Part shown: in pieces, positions 8,943-17,661 of the stretch
How positions within the stretch are numbered: position 1 is the stretch's first letter
Layout: the number at the start of each line of letters is the position of its first letter
Assembly: GCA_964388155.1 (NCBI GenBank)
Contig: CAYLYH010000026.1
Span: 1 to 37,026, forward strand
Origin: JACNKV01 sp964388155
GTDB taxonomy: Bacteria; Fidelibacterota; Marinisomatia; Marinisomatales; JACNKV01
Direction: 5' to 3'
Length of the DNA: 37,026 nt
Program-made: the position numbers and the translations under genes
Notes under the pieces: generated by a model
Told to the model about the DNA's origin: nothing
What the model saw: only the letters and a program-made list of their open reading frames with translations
Databases searched by the model: none

Positions 8943-11354
8943 ATGACAAAAAAGAAAACAATCACTGCTATCATTATATTTGTAATTATTGTTTTATTAT
9001 TTTTCATAAAAATGCATTTTCATCATTCGCTTCCGATTTATGAAGGCACAATATCTCTTTCCGGATTAAGTGATTCTGTCGAAGTATACACTGATTCTTA
9101 TGGAACTCCGCACATTTTTGCTGAGAACGAAGAAGATTTGTTTTTTGTCGCCGGATATATCGCCGCCCGAGAACGTTTATTCCAAATGACATCCGTTGCG
9201 GCTGCGATTAGAGGTGAATTGGCATTGTTGTATGGAGACGATCTATTAAAGAGTGATATTTATCTGCGAACATGGCGAATCCCCGAAATGGCAAAAAAAC
9301 TTACAGCTGTCATGTCTCCTGAAAATAAAAACATCTTGGAGAAGTTTTGCAATGGCATAAATGCGCGTATTGATGAGTTAGGAACAGATCTTCCAGTGGA
9401 ATTTAAAATTCTTGGTATCAAGCCCATTAAATGGACCCCTGAAGATGTTGCCGGATATGAAAGACTCATGGCACATGAACTTGAATCCTCATGGAAACCT
9501 GAAATTGTGTACGGAGCAATTTTAGAATATTTTGGTGAAGAAAAATTACGTGAAATTCTGCCTGAGAACCCGGGGTACATCCCAACAATTGCGGACAATA
9601 ATACCGGCGGGTTTTATCGGGCTGTGTTCACATCAATCTGGGAAAATGAGCAAACCGTCAGAAAGCTATTAGGAAACAACAGTCCTGACTTTGGATCAAA
9701 CAACTGGGTTTTATCGGGTGAAAGAACCGCCTCAGGTAAACCTCTCCTTGCCAATGATCCACATCTTGAATTTACCCAACCGGCAAAGTGGTACGAAATG
9801 CATATCAAAGGCGGACGATTTAATGTGAGCGGTATTTATCTTGCGGGCATCCCGCTACCTGTTATTGGGCAGAATGAGAGTTGTGCGTGGGGATTTACGA
9901 ATGTGATGGCAGATGATATCGATTTTTTTGTTGAAAAAATTGACAAAAAAACCCCCAACCGTTATTTGCATGGAAACACATGGAAAGACATGGAAATTAT
10001 TTATGAAACCATCCCACTTAAAAATGGCAGAGATACGACGGTGGTTGTTCGCAAAACTGTCCACGGTCCTGTAATCAGCGACATTCATCCCTTGCTCAGA
10101 AACGGAGAAAAAGCATTATCGATGAGTTGGACAGGGCATAAAGTTTCCAAAGATATTGAGTCAATCATCGGTTTGAATCTTATCGAAAACTGGGAGGACT
10201 TTTCTAACGCTCTTGAACACTTTTGTGCCCCCGGACAAAATATGGTATATGCAGACACAGCGGGTAATATTGGCTGGAGACCAGCGGTTCACATCCCCAT
10301 TCGTAAAGATGGTGGTTCGCTCATTCCAAGACCGGGACATGACCCTAATTACGATTGGAACGGGTGGGTACCATTTGATGAAATGCCCTTCCTTCTGAAC
10401 CCAGAGTCCGGATTGATTGCAACAGCAAATAACAAAACAATCGGAGATGAATTTCCGTATTACATCTCAAATTTATGGGCAGACCCAAGTCGAATTCAGA
10501 GAATCCACGAACGCTTAGATGGAATGAACAACGCCACAGCAGAAGATATGAAATCTGTACAGCTTGATTTGATTTCTCCATTCAACAGAACTTTATTGCC
10601 CTACGTTTTGTCTTTAGAAACAGGAGCAGAAGAAGGCAACACAAAAAAGGTGTTTTCTATGCTCTCTTCTTGGGACGGAAACGAAGCAGCAGCGTCTGCA
10701 GAAGCGTTGATTTTTCAAGCCTTCACACTTCAACTTATCCGAAACATTTTCGAAGATGAATTATCTCTGCTTGGTGATTCTTTTTTAGAAGCATTTATCG
10801 GAGTTCGGTATTTAAATATGCGAAGTCTAAGAAAAATGCTGGTTGAAAACACATCCACGTGGTTTGATGATATTTCAACGAAAGATATTATTGAAACCAG
10901 AGATGAGATTGTCATTCGTGCATTAAAAGACGCCATCACGGAAATCGAGGGAAAATTGGGAAGAAACCCTTCCACGTGGGCATGGGGAAAACTGCACACA
11001 TTAACTCATCCACACGCAATGGGAAAAGTCAAAATACTTGATTGGATATTCGGATTAAATGTTGGACCGTTTGAGTCAGGCGGCTCTTCGCGAACCGTGC
11101 GTGCCGGCGGATACAGTTATCGCATCCCCTACAAACAAACCGCCGGAGCATCCATGCGACGAATCGTTGACTTAAATAATTTAAATGAAACACAATTTAT
11201 TCTCCCTACAGGACAATCCGGGCTTCATCATTCCCCACACTATGACGATCAGGCGGAGATGTATAATCAGGGAGAATATCGAACGACATGGTTTAATGAG
11301 ACCTTTATTCGGACGAGTGATCAATTTCAGAAATTGACAATTCTTCCAAAATAA
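8943..11354 (+). CDS. Penicillin acylase family N-terminal nucleophile hydrolase, membrane-anchored
   Basis: This is an 803-aa precursor of the penicillin/acyl-homoserine-lactone acylase family of Ntn amide hydrolases. A single hydrophobic segment at about 7-22 should anchor it to the membrane with the enzyme in the periplasm. The alpha-chain motif YGTPHIFA is near residue 55. The autoprocessing site is G251-S252 followed by N-N-W. S252 becomes the N-terminal nucleophile of the beta chain after removal of the spacer, and LLANDPHL follows as in the family. It cleaves an acyl-amide bond, and the true substrate (antibiotic, signal lactone or lipopeptide) cannot be read from sequence. A good ribosome binding site (GGAGAG) precedes the ATG. 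The GDPD gene begins 5 nt after the stop. Confidence 0.9.
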   Translation: MTKKKTITAIIIFVIIVLLFFIKMHFHHSLPIYEGTISLSGLSDSVEVYTDSYGTPHIFAENEEDLFFVAGYIAARERLFQMTSVAAAIRGELALLYGDDLLKSDIYLRTWRIPEMAKKLTAVMSPENKNILEKFCNGINARIDELGTDLPVEFKILGIKPIKWTPEDVAGYERLMAHELESSWKPEIVYGAILEYFGEEKLREILPENPGYIPTIADNNTGGFYRAVFTSIWENEQTVRKLLGNNSPDFGSNNWVLSGERTASGKPLLANDPHLEFTQPAKWYEMHIKGGRFNVSGIYLAGIPLPVIGQNESCAWGFTNVMADDIDFFVEKIDKKTPNRYLHGNTWKDMEIIYETIPLKNGRDTTVVVRKTVHGPVISDIHPLLRNGEKALSMSWTGHKVSKDIESIIGLNLIENWEDFSNALEHFCAPGQNMVYADTAGNIGWRPAVHIPIRKDGGSLIPRPGHDPNYDWNGWVPFDEMPFLLNPESGLIATANNKTIGDEFPYYISNLWADPSRIQRIHERLDGMNNATAEDMKSVQLDLISPFNRTLLPYVLSLETGAEEGNTKKVFSMLSSWDGNEAAASAEALIFQAFTLQLIRNIFEDELSLLGDSFLEAFIGVRYLNMRSLRKMLVENTSTWFDDISTKDIIETRDEIVIRALKDAITEIEGKLGRNPSTWAWGKLHTLTHPHAMGKVKILDWIFGLNVGPFESGGSSRTVRAGGYSYRIPYKQTAGASMRRIVDLNNLNETQFILPTGQSGLHHSPHYDDQAEMYNQGEYRTTWFNETFIRTSDQFQKLTILPK

Positions 11355-11359
11355 AACCT

Positions 11360-12181
11360 ATGGGTTTCTTCTTTACATTTTTTGCTGCGTTTTTCATCCT
11401 TTTGGTATGGATTTGGTTCTCGTGGAGACCGGTGTTTCCGAAGGGGTTTTATTTAAGCATCCCAATGTTTATTGGGCATCGGGGCTCTGCAAAAGCAGCA
11501 CCGGAGAACACACTTTCATCCTATCAAGCGACGATTGACGTAGGTCTTAGAGCAATAGAGATGGATGTTGTCAGTACGAAAGATGGAAAAGTTGTGTGCT
11601 CTCATAATGTAGACCTAGAGAGAGAAACAGACGGAAAGGGTTTTTTTAATGAAGTGGAATGGGAAAACCTTGAGACGGTAAGAGCGGGATATCGTAGCCA
11701 CCCGAATAAAACAGACAGACTTTATTTGTTAGAAGAAATCACAAATGAACTTACTAAAAACACTCGGTTAAATATTGAAATTAAATCCAAAAGTATTTTG
11801 GATATTCAAACGGCGATCGCTGTTGCAAAAATGATTAGATCCGGACGAATTAAACAGAAAGTTATTGTATCCAGTTTCAATCCTATGGTCATTCGTATTG
11901 TTAAATGGATTGATAAAAAGATTCCAACCGGATTTATTATAGACGAGGAAAATGTTCATATTAAGTGGTGTATGTATTGGGCACATCCGGATTGTCTACA
12001 CCCAACGGCAGAATTTGTCGATGATGTATTCATGGATTTTGCAAAGAAAAGAGGGTTAGCTGTTAATGTATGGACGGTCAATACCAAACCTGCAATTGCG
12101 TGGTTAAAAAAACGAAATGTTCACGGAATAATTACGGATTATCCTCAACTCACAACAAATTTCCAACCTAGAACTCTTTAA
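11360..12181 (+). CDS. Glycerophosphodiester phosphodiesterase, membrane-anchored
   Basis: This is a 273-aa protein of the GDPD TIM-barrel family, which hydrolyses glycerophosphodiesters to glycerol 3-phosphate and an alcohol. An N-terminal hydrophobic helix (about 3-20) anchors it. The catalytic signature is complete: GHRG with H40-R41, PENT at 48-51, E67 and D69 in AIEMD, and the second catalytic histidine H82. The gene starts 5 nt after the acylase gene and is likely in the same transcript. Its 3' end overlaps the convergent purB gene by 14 bp. A role in lipid-headgroup turnover is likely. Confidence 0.9.
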   Translation: MGFFFTFFAAFFILLVWIWFSWRPVFPKGFYLSIPMFIGHRGSAKAAPENTLSSYQATIDVGLRAIEMDVVSTKDGKVVCSHNVDLERETDGKGFFNEVEWENLETVRAGYRSHPNKTDRLYLLEEITNELTKNTRLNIEIKSKSILDIQTAIAVAKMIRSGRIKQKVIVSSFNPMVIRIVKWIDKKIPTGFIIDEENVHIKWCMYWAHPDCLHPTAEFVDDVFMDFAKKRGLAVNVWTVNTKPAIAWLKKRNVHGIITDYPQLTTNFQPRTL

Positions 12182-13517
12182 CTATCTTTTCCGCAAGCCC
12201 CGTATATTTTTGTGGGGATAGACTTAACAATTGGTTTTTATCTTCTTTGGAAATTGGAAGAGAGGCAATATAGCATTTTAATATTTTAGAGTTAAACTCT
12301 TTACCACGAACCAGCTCTTTTAGTTTTTCATATGCATCCGACTGACCTAATTTTCGCAAAAGAGTCTGAACGGCTTCACTCAAAACCGCCCAGTGATTAT
12401 CAAGCTCTACATCCATTTGCACTTTATTTACCGTGATTTTGTTCAAACCCTGTAATAGATTGTGAAGCGCCACATACGTATATCCCAATGCCGACCCACA
12501 ATTCCGAATTACCGTACTGTCAGAAAGGTCTCGCTGCATTCTAGATGTTGGTAGTTTTTCAGCCAAATGATAAAACAGAGAAGTTGAAACCCCAAAATTT
12601 CCCTCAGCATTTTCGAAATGAATAGGATTAATTTTATGAGGCATTGTAGAAGACCCTGTTTCTGTCTTGATGGGTTTTTGGGTCAGAATCCCACGGCTGA
12701 TATACAGCCACAGGTTCTGAGTAAGATCTTTTAGAATAGTGTTTACGCGTGCAATTTGATGAAAGCTTTCAGCAAGAGAATCTCTAGATTCAACTTGTGT
12801 TGTCAGTATGTTTGGTTTCAAGCCCAAAGAGATTATAAATCGTTTAGAGAATTCAATCCAACCTACATTTGGATAGGCGACATTATGTGCAGCCCAGGTT
12901 CCTGTGGCACCATTGAATTTCGCCAATAGCACATGAGTTTTTATTTGATCTATTTGTCGCTTCAGACGATGCGTATAGACTGCCAGCTCTTTCCCGAAAG
13001 TTGTTGGGGTTGCGGGTTGACCATGTGTCATGCTGAGCATCGCCTGAGAGACATGTTTCTTTGCCAGTAATTTTAATTTGTCGTGAACGTTGACTAATTG
13101 TGGTAAATAAACTTGATTTAATCCTTCTTTCCACATGAGAGAATATGCCAAGTTATTCACATCTTCTGATGTAATTGCAAAGTGAAGCCACGAATGAAGT
13201 GATTTTTGTGTTTTTGTCTGAAGAAAATATTCGACGGCTTTTACATCGTGCTTGGTGGTTTGCTCAATAACCTTAACTTTTTGCGCATCCTTAGAATTGA
13301 AATCTTTATAAATATTACGTAATTCATTTTGCTCTTTTTCTGAAAAACGAGGTAATTCTTTTATTCCTTTTTCAGCTCCTAATGCGATTAAATACTCTAT
13401 TTCAATTTTAATTCGTCGTTGAATAAGCGCCTTTTCAGAAAAACAAGCTGCTATTGGTTTTGTAATATCTTGATAGCGACCATCAAGAGGAGATAAAGAT
13501 GTAAGCGAGAGGGACAT
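12168..13517 (-). CDS. purB: Adenylosuccinate lyase
   Basis: This 449-aa fumarase/aspartase superfamily enzyme converts adenylosuccinate to AMP plus fumarate and SAICAR to AICAR plus fumarate. The N-terminus (SLTSLSPLDGRY) is of the E. coli-type PurB group. TTKHDVKAVEYF carries the catalytic histidine, HFAITSEDVNN follows, and the signature loop GSSTMPHKIN lies at 288-297 with the catalytic serine pair. The length is normal (E. coli has 456). The gene is the last of a minus-strand purA-hpt-purB operon, 11 nt after hpt. Its stop overlaps the convergent GDPD gene. Confidence 0.97.
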   Translation of the reverse strand: MSLSLTSLSPLDGRYQDITKPIAACFSEKALIQRRIKIEIEYLIALGAEKGIKELPRFSEKEQNELRNIYKDFNSKDAQKVKVIEQTTKHDVKAVEYFLQTKTQKSLHSWLHFAITSEDVNNLAYSLMWKEGLNQVYLPQLVNVHDKLKLLAKKHVSQAMLSMTHGQPATPTTFGKELAVYTHRLKRQIDQIKTHVLLAKFNGATGTWAAHNVAYPNVGWIEFSKRFIISLGLKPNILTTQVESRDSLAESFHQIARVNTILKDLTQNLWLYISRGILTQKPIKTETGSSTMPHKINPIHFENAEGNFGVSTSLFYHLAEKLPTSRMQRDLSDSTVIRNCGSALGYTYVALHNLLQGLNKITVNKVQMDVELDNHWAVLSEAVQTLLRKLGQSDAYEKLKELVRGKEFNSKILKCYIASLPISKEDKNQLLSLSPQKYTGLAEKIVKEF

Positions 13518-13528
13518 AATAATGTCTT

Positions 13529-14074
13529 CTATTGATAAACTTCTGATTTTAATTCAGCGATATAGGGTAACGTTCGGTGTTTTTCCGCATAATCCAGACC
13601 ATATCCCACCACCCATACATCAGGTATGCTGAAACCAAGATAATCGGTTATAACTGCGTGATTTTCTTTCCCTTCCTTTTGAGTCAGAACACAGGTTTTT
13701 AGCGATGCGACATTTCTGGATTGTAAAATTCGCTCCAAAAACTGAAGTGTTAATCCTGTGTCGATAATATCTTCAACGATCAACACATGTTGGTTTCGCA
13801 CCGGATGCCGGAGGTCCATAATAACACGAACCTCTCCGCTGGTTTTGGATTCATCGCCGTAAGTACTGAGTGCCATAAAATCCACAATATGAGGTACTGT
13901 TAATCGTTTAACGAGGTCAGAGGTGAAGATAAATGAACCTTTTAAAATAGACACAATCATTATATTGTCGACATCGGCGTAATCTGTATTGATTTGTTCT
14001 GCAAGCTCGCCAATACGACGAAGAACGGTTTTTTCGTCAATTAATATTTTTTCAATATCAGGATGTGATCTCAT
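13529..14074 (-). CDS. hpt: Hypoxanthine phosphoribosyltransferase
   Basis: This 181-aa type I phosphoribosyltransferase makes IMP (and usually GMP) from hypoxanthine (or guanine) and PRPP. The PRPP-binding motif is VLIVEDIIDTGLTL at 97-110, with the acidic pair E101-D102. LKGSF at 44-48 is the PPi-binding loop, and the YG pair near 72-73 belongs to the mobile loop. The length is typical. A strong ribosome binding site (GGAGG, 5 nt before the ATG) supports this start. It sits 12 nt downstream of purA and 11 nt upstream of purB, so its product IMP is made next to both enzymes that convert IMP to AMP. Confidence 0.96.
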   Translation of the reverse strand: MRSHPDIEKILIDEKTVLRRIGELAEQINTDYADVDNIMIVSILKGSFIFTSDLVKRLTVPHIVDFMALSTYGDESKTSGEVRVIMDLRHPVRNQHVLIVEDIIDTGLTLQFLERILQSRNVASLKTCVLTQKEGKENHAVITDYLGFSIPDVWVVGYGLDYAEKHRTLPYIAELKSEVYQ

Positions 14075-14086
14075 TTTTCCTCCAAA

Positions 14087-15376
14087 TTATCTTAAAATAG
14101 TTTCGTGGCGCTGAGGTCCGATAGAAATAATTTTCACGGGACACGCAACGCGTTGCTCAATAAAATCAATGTATTTCCGTAGACTATCCGGTAAATTATT
14201 ATAGCCTTTTTCAAGAGCAGACTCATCCAGCTCATTCCAGCCGGAGAGATTTTTATAAATGGGTTTCGCATCTCTGTACATCGACAGACTTGCCGGCATT
14301 TCGGTAATAGTTTTTCCATTGATGTCATACCCCACACAAACCGGTAATTGATTAAATCCGGTGAGGATATCAAGTTTAGTAAGTGCAATTTCCGTCAATC
14401 CGTTCACGCGTACAGATTGACGAAGCTGCACCAAGTCGAGCCACCCTACTCGGCGCGGACGGCCTGTTGTTGTACCGAACTCCCCGCCCTTTTTACGGAG
14501 TTTCGTTGCTTCTCCCTCCCCAAGCTCTGTCGGAAAAGGACTTTGTCCCACGCGACTGACATAGGCTTTGGTAATTCCAATAATTTTGTCAATTTTTCGA
14601 AAGGTGACACCACTTCCATTGGAAATATTTCCGGCAAGTGTATTGCTGCTGGTGGTGTGCGGATAAATGCCGTGGTCGACATCTAGACTCATTCCCTGAG
14701 CGCCTTCAAACAGAATGTTTTCACCCTTTTTGTACGCGTCATATAACACAACAGAGGTATCTGAAATATAGGATTCGAGTTGTTTACCGTAGTTTACATA
14801 GTTATTAAAAATTTTCTCAAACGGAATAGAAAAAGTTCCACCCAATGCCCTTTCAATCAACACATGTGCAAAAGAGTAAGCTTTTTTTAGTTTTTCGTGT
14901 AGAATATCCGGCTCAAGTAAATCAATCATTCGAATCCCATTTCGGAACATTTTATCGGCATAGACCGGAGCAATGCCGCGTTTTGTGCTCCCTGCGGCTA
15001 ATCCTCCCTGATGCACCGTCAATGCCTCGTCTAGTGCAATGTGATAAGGGAAAATGACATGTGCCCGATCACTAACAAGAATATTTGGATTGATTCCCCG
15101 ATTTTTTAGCATTTGAATTTCATCAAGTAGCGCTTTTGGGTCGATGACTACACCATTTCCGATAATGCTTGTGGGTTTATTATAAATGACCCCGGAAGGA
15201 ATCAAGTGTAGTTTATACGTTTCTCCATGTGCAATGATGGTGTGTCCGGCATTGTTGCCGCCCTGAAAACGGACAACATAAGCAGAATCTCCGGCGAAAA
15301 AATCGGTAATTTTTCCCTTTCCTTCGTCTCCCCATTGTGTGCCAACAATTACAACTGTTTTATTCTGGCTCGCCAT
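14087..15376 (-). CDS. purA: Adenylosuccinate synthetase
   Basis: This 429-aa enzyme ligates aspartate to IMP with GTP, the first step from IMP to AMP. The P-loop-like motif GDEGKGK is at 16-22, with D17 as catalytic base. NNAGHT follows, with H45 as catalytic acid. The length fits the family. I use the ATG at 15376, because GGGGTG lies 9 nt upstream as a ribosome binding site. A GTG at 15388 would add four residues (MSIL) and lies inside that site. It is the first gene of the purA-hpt-purB operon and has a good sigma70-like promoter about 70-95 nt upstream. Confidence 0.97.
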   Translation of the reverse strand: MASQNKTVVIVGTQWGDEGKGKITDFFAGDSAYVVRFQGGNNAGHTIIAHGETYKLHLIPSGVIYNKPTSIIGNGVVIDPKALLDEIQMLKNRGINPNILVSDRAHVIFPYHIALDEALTVHQGGLAAGSTKRGIAPVYADKMFRNGIRMIDLLEPDILHEKLKKAYSFAHVLIERALGGTFSIPFEKIFNNYVNYGKQLESYISDTSVVLYDAYKKGENILFEGAQGMSLDVDHGIYPHTTSSNTLAGNISNGSGVTFRKIDKIIGITKAYVSRVGQSPFPTELGEGEATKLRKKGGEFGTTTGRPRRVGWLDLVQLRQSVRVNGLTEIALTKLDILTGFNQLPVCVGYDINGKTITEMPASLSMYRDAKPIYKNLSGWNELDESALEKGYNNLPDSLRKYIDFIEQRVACPVKIISIGPQRHETILR

Positions 15377-15443
15377 CAAAATAGACACCCCATTAGTTTT
15401 GCAATTTGTAGTTTGTTAAAAAGTCGTTGAAACAACACAGAAG

Positions 15444-15472
15444 ATTACACTTAATAAACAATTACATGTAAA
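15444..15472 (-). promoter_or_regulatory. Predicted sigma70-type promoter of purA-hpt-purB
   Basis: On the minus strand TTTACA (15472-15467) and TGTAAT (15449-15444) are separated by exactly 17 nt. Each matches the -35 and -10 consensus at five of six positions. Transcription would start near 15437, leaving a leader of about 60 nt. Confidence 0.55.
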
Positions 15473-15500
15473 CAACAAAACAGATCAAATACATGATTTT

Positions 15501-15651
15501 TTTAATACCTAAGTTGTGCGATTCCGTAAAACAACTTACCGATGTTGTTCGTCATGAAATTTACAAATAAACTTCATACTTTCCATCAACTCAACAGGTT
15601 TTACGATTATCGTCTGTTTTCTGGTGAGAGTCGCTCAATTTAGGTATTAAA
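15501..15651. promoter_or_regulatory. Inverted 21-bp repeats in the purA / deaminase divergent region
   Basis: The arms are 15501-15521 (beginning TTTAATACCTAA) and 15631-15651 (ending TTAGGTATTAAA). The outer 12 bp are a perfect inverted match, and the next 9 bp match at all but two positions. The arms are separated by 109 bp, and each sits upstream of one of the two divergent genes. Two readings fit: paired operators shared by purA and the deaminase, or the terminal inverted repeats of a 151-bp MITE. The symmetry is seen directly, and the function is inferred. Confidence 0.6.
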
Positions 15652-15734
15652 TTTCCATGGAAAAAGATTGTCGATAGTTCGTCTGAAACAATTTAGATTT
15701 AACACAACGATTTAACGAAATATTGGGAAAAACA

Positions 15735-16991
15735 ATGCAAAGTCTATTAATAAAAGATGTGTTACTAAACGACGTTCGGGTGAATATTTACATCCTTGGA
15801 ACAACGATTAAATCGATAGGACAAGATTTATATCCTCCGGCAGATAAAATTATTTATGGCACCGGGAAGGCCGTAATTCCGTCGTTTGTAAATGCTCACA
15901 CCCATAACGCCATGACGCTTTTGCGCGGGTTCGCAGATGATATGCGTTTGCATGATTGGCTGGAAGAGAAAATATGGCCGATTGAAGCAAAACTCACAGA
16001 AGAAGACGTGTACTGGGGGACTCGCCTTGCTGCTCTTGAGATGATTAAATCCGGGACGACCTACTTTAATGATATGTACTGGCATTACAACGGAATGGCT
16101 CAGGCCGTAATGGATGCCGGGCTTCGCGCTAATCTTGCCAGTGCTTTTTTGGATTTAGGGAATAGTGAAATATCCACAAAACAAATTTCTGAGCAGGTTG
16201 AGATATTCAAAAACAGGCAAAAATATTTTCCAAATATCACGTTTACAGTTGGTGTTCATGCGCTTTATACAGTTTCGGAAGCAGGGTTGTTTTGGGCAAG
16301 AGATTTTGCAATAGATCACGGGCTTTCCGTTCATATGCATCTTTCAGAAACCAAACGTGAAGTAGATGAGTGGGTTGAGCAAACAGGGAAACGCCCAATC
16401 GAATACTTAGACACTATAAATTTTCTTGGTCCGAATGTCATCGTCGCACACACAAATTGGGTTACCGATGAGGAGATACAGATTTTAGCCGATAACAATG
16501 TCGGAATTGTTCACTGTCCGACATCTAACATGAAACTTGGGTCGGGTATTTTTCCTTATGCGAGACTTAAAGAAGCAGGACTGCGCATTGGATTAGGCAC
16601 GGACGGATGTGCCGCAAACAATAATCTTGATATGCTGGACGAAATGAAAATCGCAGCGTTATTGCAAAAATCTCATACGGGAGACCCAACCGCATTAAGT
16701 GCAAATGAAGCATTTAATATGGCAACGATAGGCAGTGCATCTCTGTTTGAAATCAATATGGGAGAAATAAAAGAGGGCGCGCAGGCAGATTTACTGTTGA
16801 TTGATTTAAACCACGTACACCTTATCCCCAACCATCATCTTATCTCTAATTTAGTATATTCTGCCCACAGCGAATGTATTGATACGACAATTTGCAACGG
16901 AAAAATTTTGATGGAAAACAGAAAAATCGCTGGTGAAAAAGAAGTTGTTGAAAACGCACTTCGAACGACAGAAAACCTTATCAAAAGCTAA
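15735..16991 (+). CDS. mtaD: 5'-methylthioadenosine / S-adenosylhomocysteine deaminase (amidohydrolase)
   Basis: This is a 418-aa metal-dependent amidohydrolase of the TM0936/MtaD/DadD group. It deaminates 5'-methylthioadenosine, S-adenosylhomocysteine and often 5'-deoxyadenosine to the inosine forms. The metal and catalytic set is intact: H55-x-H57 in NAHTHNAM, HMHLSE with H202 and E205, H239 in VAHTNW, HCPTSN with H260, and the catalytic D290 in GTDGCAANNN. I chose the ATG at 15735 (GGGA 6 nt upstream) over a TTG at 15723. It is divergent from purA across a shared regulatory region. A cytosine- or guanine-deaminase-like activity cannot be fully excluded, but the motifs favour the adenosine thioether group. 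Confidence 0.85.
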   Translation: MQSLLIKDVLLNDVRVNIYILGTTIKSIGQDLYPPADKIIYGTGKAVIPSFVNAHTHNAMTLLRGFADDMRLHDWLEEKIWPIEAKLTEEDVYWGTRLAALEMIKSGTTYFNDMYWHYNGMAQAVMDAGLRANLASAFLDLGNSEISTKQISEQVEIFKNRQKYFPNITFTVGVHALYTVSEAGLFWARDFAIDHGLSVHMHLSETKREVDEWVEQTGKRPIEYLDTINFLGPNVIVAHTNWVTDEEIQILADNNVGIVHCPTSNMKLGSGIFPYARLKEAGLRIGLGTDGCAANNNLDMLDEMKIAALLQKSHTGDPTALSANEAFNMATIGSASLFEINMGEIKEGAQADLLLIDLNHVHLIPNHHLISNLVYSAHSECIDTTICNGKILMENRKIAGEKEVVENALRTTENLIKS

Positions 16992-17007
16992 TCATCTCAG
17001 TGTTAAA

Positions 17008-17038
17008 GAGCCATGGCTCCTAACCGCCTTCGGTGGTT
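17008..17038. terminator. Hairpins between convergent deaminase and aldolase genes
   Basis: A perfect 12-bp palindrome (GAGCCATGGCTC, 17008-17019) is followed by a 7-bp stem with a TTC loop and one G-T pair (AACCGCC at 17022-17028 with GGTGGTT at 17032-17038). They fill the short gap between two convergent genes and probably serve as terminators. No long T run follows. Confidence 0.4.
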
Positions 17039-17064
17039 TAACGTGTTAGAGTGTTTGTTTTTAT

Positions 17065-17661
17065 CTAAACAGATGCTGAATAACCACCTAACATTGAATT
17101 AATTTGAAGTGTTAATTCGCCCGCCGAGTCAGCAGAAGAACCGACAGTAACAAATCCGTGGTTTTTTATGATACAAAAATCTTCTGTCTTTAAAATATTT
17201 GCTACCATTTTAGCACCGGAAATTGTTCCATAGGGAACTTCTTTCTCTGTCACAGGAAACCCATGAGTCGGAGCTTGGGAAGTAATTAGATTACTGTGAC
17301 CATGAAAAACCGCCATCACATCCGGTCGGTATAAATATATTAATCCATGCATGAAGGCTTCAGAGCTAGGCTCTGGTATACCATGAGACAACACCTTTTT
17401 TGTGTTTATAAAAAAAGAAACGACCTCTGCTACGGAATTTGGATTTAATTCAGCAAGTGAGATACCGGTTCCGGAAATCAAGAATCCATTTTTTGTTCGA
17501 ACGCTCAAATTACCAGCATGCCCCGTTTCTGTCTGTGGAGCAAGTCCCTTTTTTGCAAATTGCATTCCCCATGCCGCCAAAAGATGCACTCCTGTTCTGT
17601 TTAGCGGTTTTTCCGACAACACAACCGTTTTAAATTTTGTTCCCGTGTATACTTCAGACAT
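17065..17661 (-). CDS. Class II aldolase/adducin family protein (candidate methylthioribulose-1-phosphate aldolase or MtnB dehydratase)
   Basis: This is a 198-aa zinc-dependent class II aldolase-family protein. GHAGNLSVR at 47-55 is the phosphate-binding loop. E101 in EPSSEAFMHG is the catalytic glutamate. H120 and H122 (FHGHSN) and H168 (KNHG) are the zinc ligands. I place the start at the ATG at 17661. It overlaps the mtnA stop by 8 nt (ATGTCTGA), giving translational coupling, whereas the longer frame runs back inside mtnA. The coupling points to a substrate made by MtnA: either dehydration of methylthioribulose 1-phosphate (MtnB, universal methionine salvage) or retro-aldol cleavage to DHAP and an aldehyde (Ald2 of the DHAP shunt). 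No mtnC, mtnD or mtnE is nearby. Confidence 0.82.
   Translation of the reverse strand: MSEVYTGTKFKTVVLSEKPLNRTGVHLLAAWGMQFAKKGLAPQTETGHAGNLSVRTKNGFLISGTGISLAELNPNSVAEVVSFFINTKKVLSHGIPEPSSEAFMHGLIYLYRPDVMAVFHGHSNLITSQAPTHGFPVTEKEVPYGTISGAKMVANILKTEDFCIIKNHGFVTVGSSADSAGELTLQINSMLGGYSASV

Noticed and set aside
8943..12181. Quorum-quenching operon (acylase plus phosphodiesterase)
   Set aside because: The acylase family includes lactone acylases, but no residue seen here separates those from other amide hydrolases, and GDPD does not support signal degradation.
15377..15734. Purine riboswitch between purA and the deaminase
   Set aside because: I looked for the conserved purine-aptamer loops and did not find them on either strand; the symmetry present is the long-range 21-bp inverted repeat instead.
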